Below are positions 44,084 through 50,954 of a stretch of DNA of 64,000 nucleotides, one piece after another. The position numbers and the translations under genes are program-made. The number at the start of each line of letters is the position of its first letter. Position 1 is the first letter of the stretch. The stretch spans positions 1 through 64,000 of the forward strand of contig JAEIOG010000006.1 in NCBI GenBank assembly GCA_016342495.1, written 5' to 3'. Below the pieces are notes generated by a model that was given only the letters and a program-made list of their open reading frames with translations, had not been told where the DNA came from and ran no database searches. This stretch comes from Phycisphaerae bacterium (GTDB lineage Bacteria; Planctomycetota; Phycisphaerae; Sedimentisphaerales; SM23-30).

Positions 44084-45202
44084 TTAACTTTTTTCAAGCA
44101 TCCGTCTCAATGCTAGTTTGGCATCTGCTTTAATCTCATCATCTACAACCACTCGATTATACATTTCAACTTTTTCACCAGCATCCAGTCGGTAAATCAA
44201 ATCCATTATCCAGGCCAGATGCTGAATGTCATTTCTATACATTGTGCTGCATTGACGAGGCACACCACCGAGGGTTTGCACATAAATCCCCTTTGGCTCC
44301 AACTGATCACGCAGACGATTGACCAGCGAGCTTTCTGTACCGATCGCCCATTGGCTACCGGGTTCGGATTCTTCGACAATTTTGATGATCTGCGATGTAC
44401 TACCATTATAATCTGCCGCCTGTACCACATCAAAACAACATTCCGGGTGCACAATAATCTTCATATCTTTGGCCGCTTTGCGTACCGCTTTGATCTGCTC
44501 AACATTAAACTTCTGATGAACACAGCAACTGCCGTTCCACAATATCACCGGCGACTTCTGCAACTGGGCTAACTTCCCGCCGCCACCTTCTTTGCCTGCT
44601 TTCCAAAACGCCATCATATTCAATGGTACACCCATCTTAAAAGCGGTATTGCGTCCTAAATGCTGATCAGGCAAAAACAGAATTTTGGCGTTTTTATTCT
44701 TATCCCAGATTTTTTTCAACACTTGTTCACAATTACTGCTGGTACAACAATAGCCACCATTGCGACCGACAAAAGCTTTGATATTCGCAGAACTGTTTAC
44801 ATAAGTTACTGGTACAATATCCTTGAAATTCTTAAGGTTCTTTTCCAAAAATTCCCAGCAGACTTCGACATCATCTATCTCAGCCATATCCGCCATCGAG
44901 CATCCCGCATCCATGTCCGGCAAAAAAACCATCTGGTCTTCACTGGCTAAAATATCTGCAGACTCGGCCATAAAATGCACACCGCAAAAAACAATATACT
45001 TAGCGCTTTGCTCGGCGGCTATCTCACTTAAACGTAAACTATCGCCGGTGAAATCTGCAAACTCAATTATTTCATCCCGCTGATAATGATGGCCTAAAAT
45101 CACCACCTTTTTACCAAGCCTGGCTTTACATTCACGCACCACATTAGCCGCCTCATCGCCAGCCATATCCAAAAACTTCTCAGGTAAAGGCATCTGCCCC
45201 AT
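44084..45202 (-). CDS. nadA: quinolinate synthase
   Basis: This iron-sulfur enzyme makes quinolinate from iminoaspartate and DHAP in NAD synthesis. It has 372 residues. Landmarks are VVILGHHYQRDEIIEFADFT, GDSLRLSEIAAE, FCGVHFMAESADIL and LPDMDAGCSMADM (cluster Cys), FLPDQHLGRNTA, HPECCFDVVQAAD and IGTESSLVNRL, and TLGGVPRQCSTMY (a further cluster Cys); a middle Cys lies in GYCCTSSNC. Start ATG 45202. nadB and nadC are not in the window. purN lies upstream on the same strand, separated by a hairpin. Confidence 0.96.
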   Translation of the reverse strand: MGQMPLPEKFLDMAGDEAANVVRECKARLGKKVVILGHHYQRDEIIEFADFTGDSLRLSEIAAEQSAKYIVFCGVHFMAESADILASEDQMVFLPDMDAGCSMADMAEIDDVEVCWEFLEKNLKNFKDIVPVTYVNSSANIKAFVGRNGGYCCTSSNCEQVLKKIWDKNKNAKILFLPDQHLGRNTAFKMGVPLNMMAFWKAGKEGGGGKLAQLQKSPVILWNGSCCVHQKFNVEQIKAVRKAAKDMKIIVHPECCFDVVQAADYNGSTSQIIKIVEESEPGSQWAIGTESSLVNRLRDQLEPKGIYVQTLGGVPRQCSTMYRNDIQHLAWIMDLIYRLDAGEKVEMYNRVVVDDEIKADAKLALRRMLEKS

Positions 45203-45253
45203 GATAAAACTCTTTTCTAATTCTATTTATTCACTAATATAAATTGATATTTT

Positions 45254-45306
45254 CTTTTCGTGTCTTTCGTGGTTTAATTATTTCTCAACCACCAATCACA
45301 CGAAAT
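45254..45306. repeat. nested inverted repeat between purN and nadA
   Basis: TTTCGTGT pairs with ACACGAAA and, inside it, GTGGTT pairs with AACCAC across a short A/T-rich loop. No T run follows on the minus strand. CGTGTCTTTCGTGG words are common dispersed intergenic repeats. Confidence 0.5.
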
Positions 45307-45353
45307 ATTATTTATAGCTATTTTGTCGTAAAGCATTTCATTGTCAGTTTGAA

Positions 45354-45971
45354 TTAAAGTACAACCACTTTTCCATCTTCAACTTTCAACCGCCCATCAC
45401 CAAATAGCTTAATCGCTTGCGGATAAGCTGCACATTCCTGCTGGAAAACTCTTTCGGCTAAAATATCCGCATCATCAGTTGCAAACACCGGGCAACTTCG
45501 CCGTAAAATAACCGGCCCTGCATCATATTCATTATTGACAAAATGCACCGTACAGCCACTTTCATTTTTGCCCGCCGCTATCACTGCTTCATGAACATGA
45601 TGGCCATACATCCCCTGCCCGCCAAATTCTGGCAACAACCCGGGGTGGATATTCATCACCTTATTCTCATAATGTTCCGGTATATGCCAGAGACAAAGCC
45701 ACCCGCATTGCAAAACCAGATCGACTTTAGCCTCATCTAATGTCTCAACAATTCTATTGCTGAACTTTTCGATATCGGGCAAATCTTTTTTGCGAACAAA
45801 TTCCGGCTCAATCCCAATTTTCCGGCTGCGGTCTACGCCGGCAACTTCCCTGCGCGAACTTATAACGCAAACAATTTCAGCATCCAGTTGGCCAGCTTTG
45901 ATGCATTCATCAATATTAACCATAGTCCGCCCGCCACCGGAAAGCAATACACCCAAACGTAATTTACTCAT
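45354..45971 (-). CDS. purN: phosphoribosylglycinamide formyltransferase
   Basis: This enzyme adds a formyl group from 10-formyl-THF to GAR in purine synthesis. ATG 45971 has GGGA 8 bases ahead. Codons further upstream fall in REP-A repeats (MGIAHPT and MGMAHPT) and are rejected. The 205-residue product carries LGVLLSGGGRTMVNIDE (phosphate loop), VICVISSRR-like strands and the catalytic set in MNIHPGLLPEFGGQGMYGHH (Asn and His) with YDAGPVILRR (Asp). No other purine genes are adjacent. It lies between the free-Met sulfoxide reductase and nadA genes. Confidence 0.93.
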   Translation of the reverse strand: MSKLRLGVLLSGGGRTMVNIDECIKAGQLDAEIVCVISSRREVAGVDRSRKIGIEPEFVRKKDLPDIEKFSNRIVETLDEAKVDLVLQCGWLCLWHIPEHYENKVMNIHPGLLPEFGGQGMYGHHVHEAVIAAGKNESGCTVHFVNNEYDAGPVILRRSCPVFATDDADILAERVFQQECAAYPQAIKLFGDGRLKVEDGKVVVL

Positions 45972-45990
45972 ATCTATTCCCATATCATTT

Positions 45991-46018
45991 GTAGGGTGGG
46001 CCATGCCCACGCTGTTAA
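45991..46018 (-). repeat. REP-A element before purN (short copy)
   Basis: GTAGGGTGGGC-CAT-GCCCAC-GCTG is the GC-rich stem variant seen beside RayT. It lacks the second hairpin and lies 20 bp before the purN start codon. Confidence 0.75.
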
Positions 46019-46034
46019 ACTTACCTTTGCCCCA

Positions 46035-46092
46035 GCAGGTAGGATGGGCTATGCCCATGCTGATAAAATCTCATCGCCCTGGCGATACCGAA
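46035..46092 (-). repeat. REP-A element before purN (full copy)
   Basis: CAGGTAGGATGGGC-TAT-GCCCAT-GCTGATAAAATC is followed by the second hairpin ATCGC-CCTG-GCGAT. It lies in tandem with the short copy at 45991. A 16-bp spacer separates the two. Confidence 0.8.
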
Positions 46093-46158
46093 TGCCATAT
46101 ATCTTTCTCCTGAAATATCACTGTATATTCCGTTGCGAACTGGCACCTCAATTCTTAA

Positions 46159-46611
46159 TTACACCAGCTCAACAACTTTTTCCAGCCACACGCCATCAAC
46201 TTTATCAAAGCTACCCACCTTGTCGCTATCGACATCCAGCACCGCAAATATATTTCCATCGCCATCCCGGCAGGGTACCACAACTTCTGATTTACTCCTG
46301 CTATCACAAGCTATATGGCCGGGAAACTCCTCGACATTTTCCACTATCACAGTCTCATTACGATTCACCGCCGCCCAGCAAACTCCGGTATCTTTTAGCA
46401 GTGTCTGACAGGCTACCGCTCCCTGATAAGGCCCTACCAGCAACTGCCCATCGGCATACTGATAAAATCCCGTCCAGAAAAATGTTGGCATCTTATTGTG
46501 CAAAACTGCCGCAATCGTAGCCATCCGGGCCACCCGATCATCGGTTTTAGTCAATAATCCGCTTAACTGATCATACAAACGTTGATATTTCGCTGCTTTT
46601 TTATCACTCAT
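46159..46611 (-). CDS. msrC: GAF-domain free methionine-(R)-sulfoxide reductase
   Basis: This cytosolic repair enzyme reduces free Met-R-sulfoxide. It is a single GAF domain of 150 residues. The conserved cysteines are C68 (GAVACQTL), C78 (DTGVCWAA) and C102 (FPGHIACDSRSKSEVVVP), with the same spacing (10 and 24) as the known enzyme. LLVGPYQGAVACQ and DGNIFAVLDVDSDKVGSFDK also match. The gene stands alone, 67 bp before the REP-A pair. The symbol follows the E. coli name for this activity. Confidence 0.9.
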   Translation of the reverse strand: MSDKKAAKYQRLYDQLSGLLTKTDDRVARMATIAAVLHNKMPTFFWTGFYQYADGQLLVGPYQGAVACQTLLKDTGVCWAAVNRNETVIVENVEEFPGHIACDSRSKSEVVVPCRDGDGNIFAVLDVDSDKVGSFDKVDGVWLEKVVELV

Positions 46612-46821
46612 CTAAACCCATCTCATTTTTATAAACAACTGCAAACAAACTATTTACACTGATTACAGTTTTTTAGAGGTTGCCTTAAAACAATAACCAC
46701 CATTCTAAACACTTTCTCACCCAGAATCAAACCTATTTAACCCAGGCTCTGCCAGCTAAAAACCACAAACCCATGTTCTATTCTTATATTCAAGGCATAC
46801 CACTATGTAATAGCTACAAAA

Positions 46822-46849
46822 AAAGGCATTAGATAAAACTAATGCCTTT
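46822..46849 (-). terminator. terminator after the 47.5-kb lipoprotein gene
   Basis: AAAGGCATTAG (46822-46832) and CTAATGCCTTT (46839-46849) form a perfect 11-bp stem with a 6-base loop. On the minus strand a run of seven T follows. It lies 33 bp past the stop codon. Confidence 0.85.
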
Positions 46850-46882
46850 GAATTTTAGAGTTTACCTTAATGGTAACTGAAT

Positions 46883-47563
46883 TTAATCGATCAGCGGATC
46901 ATTAAATTTACCACAATCGATTGTCAAAATGAATATATCGCCACCCATTTGGGTCAGGGTTACTGTGCTTTTACCCATATTCATATGAACGAATTCAAAG
47001 CCATCATCTTCGAGTTTATAGATATAACGAGGATTTTTGGCTATTTCGCGTTTGCTACTGATAATAAGCTCGCGTGCGGCGCCGATTAAACTCTGGCTTT
47101 CTTGGTCATTTTCGTATTCGCGACCATCAGCGATCACTGCCCCGTGCATATAACCTATCACTGCGATCAGCTTGTCGGCTGTTGTAGCATAAGTCTGTTC
47201 GAGCACAAAAGCTGGTATTTGACTCTTAATAGCCACCTTAAATCTCTTGTGTCCAATATCTTCGCTGGCTCTGACATATATTGTACGGGTTGCTGTTGAA
47301 TTCTTTTCGTCAAAAACCACAATTGCCAATTCTTTGGCATCGTTGATCATCTGGTCATTTGTTTCTAAAACTGAGATGCTTCTGGCAGTATTAAGCATAC
47401 CTTTCTGATCCAGCATGGTACTGACCTGGCCTAGATCATTCTGGCCTATTTGAATATCTTTGATTTGCTGTTCTAAAACAGTCATGCTATTGCTTTTGCA
47501 ACCAGTGATGGCTATCAATGTCAAAAATAATGCAAAAACACCCAAGGCTTTGATTCTTTTCAT
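46883..47563 (-). CDS. lipoprotein of unknown function
   Basis: This 226-residue lipoprotein has the signal VFALFLTLIAITGC. The mature part begins KSNSMTVLEQQIKDIQIG with a predicted helix, then an alpha/beta region with STATRTIYVRASEDIGHKRF and IGYMHGAVIADGREYEND. It ends in beta strands GKSTVTLTQMGGDIFILTID. No family is recognised. It is monocistronic with its own terminator; 157 bp of A/T-rich DNA separates it from the DUF4954 gene upstream. Confidence 0.65.
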   Translation of the reverse strand: MKRIKALGVFALFLTLIAITGCKSNSMTVLEQQIKDIQIGQNDLGQVSTMLDQKGMLNTARSISVLETNDQMINDAKELAIVVFDEKNSTATRTIYVRASEDIGHKRFKVAIKSQIPAFVLEQTYATTADKLIAVIGYMHGAVIADGREYENDQESQSLIGAARELIISSKREIAKNPRYIYKLEDDGFEFVHMNMGKSTVTLTQMGGDIFILTIDCGKFNDPLID

Positions 47564-47720
47564 GTTCTACTCCATTTATATTAAAAAAAATATTAAGCTA
47601 AATTATTTACATATATAGCTTTATCGGCCAAATAATCCTGATGATAAAGCTAAAAAACCGAATTATAACGCTTATTATATTATTCGACTATAAGGTATCA
47701 AGCAATAAATGATATTAATA

Positions 47721-49721
47721 CTAAATCGAATTTAGTTTTTCGATTAATTCCAAAGCAGTGTTTTGTTTGTTTTTCAGTCGGGTCTGGATATCGACAACCA
47801 CTTCATTCGCCTCATAATCGCCCCTGACAGACTGGAAATCATGGTCGCGACTGCTCAAAACATCATCGGTAGCACCATAGCCAATCCGTGAAGCGCCAGC
47901 AAATTCTTTTTTCACATCATTACAACGCATATTATCCAGCTCGCCCACGGCGGTAATCCACCTTTGCACAAGTTGGCTAAGGTCAGTTTTCTTACAGTTT
48001 TCCAGGGTGATATCCCAGAATTTTTTTGCCGTTTGCAACACCCAAACCCACTCATAATCATAATAATTGTCAAAAATCTGCCGAAATTCACCCGAAATCT
48101 GCTCTAATTGCGTCTTTTCGAGCCCGTGTTTATCAGTTTTTTCGATTCGATTCAGTATCTGGTCGATGCAGTCAACCGGCATAACCTGCCCGGCGATGTC
48201 AGTCCAGGTGCCCCTGCCGATGTCGTTTATACGTTGAAGTTTTTCACGTATCTCCTGGTCAGTCCAGCCTTCGATTAGCCTTAAGCGGTTGACAAGTGAA
48301 TTCCCGAGATAGCGATCCAGGGCCAATTCATAGAATTTCAGACCATTATTCAGTGAGGACCGATTTATTTTCACACCATTATAGTAGACGGCCTGTGAGG
48401 TTTCGCCCATGTTTTTCTTGAGTTTTTTCAATAAATTCAGGCCATTGAGCACTTTGCCAGCAGTGTAAGGGTTTAGCAGATGATAAGTTATGATATCAAG
48501 CTGGTCAGGATCCCTGCGTTTATCGCGATTAGGCCATTTCCTGGCATCCCGAACTGTCCCGACACTTCGCAGATTTATCCCCGGCACTAATATGCTTTCG
48601 CCTTTAGATTCTATCATATATGAATATGGCAGATCGGTTGTATCGCTGTTGGCGGTATGTCGCCCCATAACCAAGGTGAAAACTCCAACTTTAGCGGGCC
48701 AGAGCATATATGAATCCGAGGTTGTTTTTGAGCCTCGTTCGACAATGCCCTGATGAACCGGGCCAAGTTTATACATATGATTGCTCTGATTGGAGCCGCT
48801 GCCAGCATTCATAAAAGAGAACATTCCAGCGATAAGCAATGTCGATTTATGATGGGTAACAGTAAAAGGCCCGGCAAAAATAGAACATGCTTCGCCATGA
48901 AAACCGCCACAATTAGCGAAAAACAGTGAATTTTCAGCTGAATATTGCTTCCCCAGAATAGTTCCCTGACCTATAAAGCATTTTTCGACAATGGTATTAT
49001 CCTGGACTTTCGACCCGCTGGCCATGATGAAATCCCGCATGATAACGCCTTGTCCTACTATCGCAGGGTCAGCCGAGCAACTATTGATCGAGCCATTTTC
49101 CAGCAAAGCAACACCATTTAAGTTGGCATAATCGCCAATTTTAATATTTTTAATCGTGCCGCAATTGATAATGCTGGCATTGTGGCCCACGGTGCCAAAT
49201 TCACTGCTGACTGATTTTGTATAGTTCTTGATCATAGCCAACAAGTTAGCAATAGCCAATGGCCGATGTCGACAGAGAACGATGAGATAAGCGATTTGCG
49301 CCGAGAGCCTGTCGTAAATCGGCACTTCACGACCGCCGGATTCATTAACAGGTGAAACTTCCACCCCATTACCAAAGCTACTGACCCTTTCGGTCAAGAG
49401 TAGATCGATATCCAAAATTACCGCATTATCATTAATGATATAATTAGCGATATAGGTTTTTACGTTTTGTATATAAACATTGTTTCCAATGGTGCAATTA
49501 GCAATTTTGGCGTCATAGATCCCACATTTTTGCTGCACATTACCTGGCAATGTGACTGTGCCATTGATTTGACCAAGTTTGACTGAACCAATGAAATGGA
49601 CATTACAGATGTTAGTAGCATCAAAATTATCCACAACCTGCACATCAGTCCAATTATTACATTGGCATTTGTTGGCTTGTAATTTCTCTAATTCCAGTTC
49701 CGTTAAATTTCGATATTGCAT
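47721..49721 (-). CDS. DUF4954 left-handed beta-helix protein
   Basis: This is a 666-residue cytosolic protein of the DUF4954 family. The start is ATG 49721 (MQYRNLTELE), with GGAG 9 bases upstream; the earlier TTG lies in that site. Residues 30-400 are rich in hexapeptide-like turns of a left-handed beta helix (IYDAKIANCTIGNNVYIQNV, GYHN/GTVGHN, IKNIKIGDYANLNGVALLEN). FAGPFTVTHHKSTLLIAGMF and FTLVMGRHTANSDTTDLPYS are family blocks. The final 220 residues are helical. Similar folds occur in acyl- and nucleotidyl-transferases, but the family reaction is not known. It is divergent from the GbsR-like gene. Confidence 0.88.
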   Translation of the reverse strand: MQYRNLTELELEKLQANKCQCNNWTDVQVVDNFDATNICNVHFIGSVKLGQINGTVTLPGNVQQKCGIYDAKIANCTIGNNVYIQNVKTYIANYIINDNAVILDIDLLLTERVSSFGNGVEVSPVNESGGREVPIYDRLSAQIAYLIVLCRHRPLAIANLLAMIKNYTKSVSSEFGTVGHNASIINCGTIKNIKIGDYANLNGVALLENGSINSCSADPAIVGQGVIMRDFIMASGSKVQDNTIVEKCFIGQGTILGKQYSAENSLFFANCGGFHGEACSIFAGPFTVTHHKSTLLIAGMFSFMNAGSGSNQSNHMYKLGPVHQGIVERGSKTTSDSYMLWPAKVGVFTLVMGRHTANSDTTDLPYSYMIESKGESILVPGINLRSVGTVRDARKWPNRDKRRDPDQLDIITYHLLNPYTAGKVLNGLNLLKKLKKNMGETSQAVYYNGVKINRSSLNNGLKFYELALDRYLGNSLVNRLRLIEGWTDQEIREKLQRINDIGRGTWTDIAGQVMPVDCIDQILNRIEKTDKHGLEKTQLEQISGEFRQIFDNYYDYEWVWVLQTAKKFWDITLENCKKTDLSQLVQRWITAVGELDNMRCNDVKKEFAGASRIGYGATDDVLSSRDHDFQSVRGDYEANEVVVDIQTRLKNKQNTALELIEKLNSI

Positions 49722-49883
49722 CGGGCCTAACTCCAATAAAGTCTGTCTTACAGATAATGGTATCGACAGTTACACCGTTGCATATAGAAATATAAAAGAG
49801 AATTATGAAAAATGTATAGATTTTTGGCGAAAAAACAATACTTTAACTTGATTTATAAGTTTTTTACGCTATAAAAGATATAA

Positions 49884-50378
49884 ATGAATAAATTGAGAGA
49901 CATAATAATTGATCTGTTTTGTACGATGGATCAGCCGCCGTTGAATGACCCGCTCTCACGCTTGATTTTCGCCGAACTATACCTCCAGCCAGGACCCACA
50001 GCGATGGAGGACGTAGCTAAAGCAACCGGTTTGTCTTTAGCCAGCGTATCCAATAAGACGCGTATTTTGGAATCGAGAGCTCTGGTAAGCAGAACGACTC
50101 GACCCGGAACGCGCAAAACATTCTTGCAGGCTCAAAAGAATCTGCTTGGGATATGGCAAAACGATCTGCTGACACGCCGTCAGCGGGTCGATCCTGTCTT
50201 GGCCCAGCTGCCAGAGATTATCGGACGTTTCCAGAAGGTTGCAGACGACGACTGCCAAAAGCAGCAATTACGCATATTACGTGATTATTATGATCAAATA
50301 TGTAAAATTGAAGAGATTTATGGACTGTTACTGGTAGAAATAACCGAAACGGTGAAGAATCAAAATATGGATAAATAA
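49884..50378 (+). CDS. GbsR/MarR-type transcriptional regulator
   Basis: This 164-residue winged-helix regulator has the HTH in residues 30-95 (RLIFAELYLQPGPTAMEDVA, TGLSLASVSNKTRILESRAL) and a basic wing (VSRTTRPGTRKTFLQAQ). A C-terminal helical region (FQKVADDDCQKQQLRILRDY) would serve dimerisation, as in GbsR. GbsR members act on osmoprotectant or transport genes; no such target is adjacent here. It ends at a terminator shared with the oppositely oriented 6S RNA. Confidence 0.82.
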   Translation: MNKLRDIIIDLFCTMDQPPLNDPLSRLIFAELYLQPGPTAMEDVAKATGLSLASVSNKTRILESRALVSRTTRPGTRKTFLQAQKNLLGIWQNDLLTRRQRVDPVLAQLPEIIGRFQKVADDDCQKQQLRILRDYYDQICKIEEIYGLLLVEITETVKNQNMDK

Positions 50379-50404
50379 AAAAGGCGACCACCTGATCGCC
50401 TTTT
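50377..50404. terminator. bidirectional terminator shared by the regulator and 6S RNA
   Basis: AAAAGGCGA (50379-50387) and TCGCCTTTT (50396-50404) form a 9-bp stem with an 8-base loop. A-rich and T-rich flanks on either side suit both strands. Confidence 0.8.
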
Positions 50405-50411
50405 GTATTAT

Positions 50412-50605
50412 ATAAACCTCCACCATTGCCGTCCAATCCCAAGCTGTTGAAGTAACCAGTTACTTCAAGGTGGGTAACCTAAGCTTATACTCCTGAAACC
50501 CTGTCAAGCAGGTTCGTCAGGTAGCATAAGTTACGGCTTCCCAAAAAAATGGACATTAGGTTCCTCAATTGTAGCTGGCGTAACAAACAAGGCAGAGGTT
50601 TTTTT
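50412..50605 (-). ncRNA. ssrS: 6S RNA (RNA polymerase mimic)
   Basis: Read on the minus strand this stretch folds like 6S RNA. AACCTCTGCC-TTG at the 5' end pairs with CAA-T-GGTGGAGGTT at the 3' end to give a long closing stem. A second stem (CCTAATGTCC with GGATTGG) lies inside it, then a large open bubble. The terminal arm has nested pairs CTTAT/ATAAG, CCTGA/TCAGG and AACCTG/CAGGGTT. In the 3' strand of the bubble a 10-bp hairpin follows CCACC (TTGAAGTAAC/GTTACTTCAA), where E. coli 6S has CACCTTGAACC...GGTTCAAGG. Length about 195 is typical. A consensus promoter lies upstream and a terminator downstream. 6S RNA holds sigma-70 polymerase in stationary phase. The call rests on folding by eye. 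Confidence 0.72.
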
Positions 50606-50954
50606 TCGTATAATCGCCTGCACTGCATGTCATTATAACATTTCTTTCATCGTTAATCAATTATTTTCCTGGTAATGGAAAATAACTCATATTTACATAA
50701 AACTCTTTAAGACAAATACTTAAGCTTAAAACATAACTTATGACAAACATTTATTTTTATCATATATCTATTCCGTAGCTCAGGCGAAAAAAGGTTCGCT
50801 CGCAGTATAAATCCAATTTTTAGAGGTTGCCTGAATATATTTAGTGCCAATGAAGAAGAGATATTATACAATAAATTTAAAAATATCTGTAAATTATGCC
50901 CTCTATCGCGCATTATCTAATTGGATAGTAATATTTTGGAAAAAGGTTAATTAG
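50606..50954. other. regulatory spacer between 6S RNA and the LamG/PQQ cluster
   Basis: No gene is seen. It holds the 6S promoter (minus), a hairpin TTATTTTCC/GGAAAATAA at 50661-50685, and a long A/T-rich leader before the LamG gene, whose ribosome site AAAGG lies 8 bases before the start. A clear + strand promoter was not found. Confidence 0.45.
50632..50660 (-). promoter_or_regulatory. promoter for the 6S RNA
   Basis: On the minus strand TTGATT (50660-50655) and a perfect TATAAT (50637-50632) are 17 bp apart. This predicts a start near 50625, about 20 bases ahead of the first paired base. Confidence 0.65.

Noticed and set aside
45972-46058. 29 extra codons before purN
   Set aside because: They come from two REP-A copies, and the family's normal start is at 45971.
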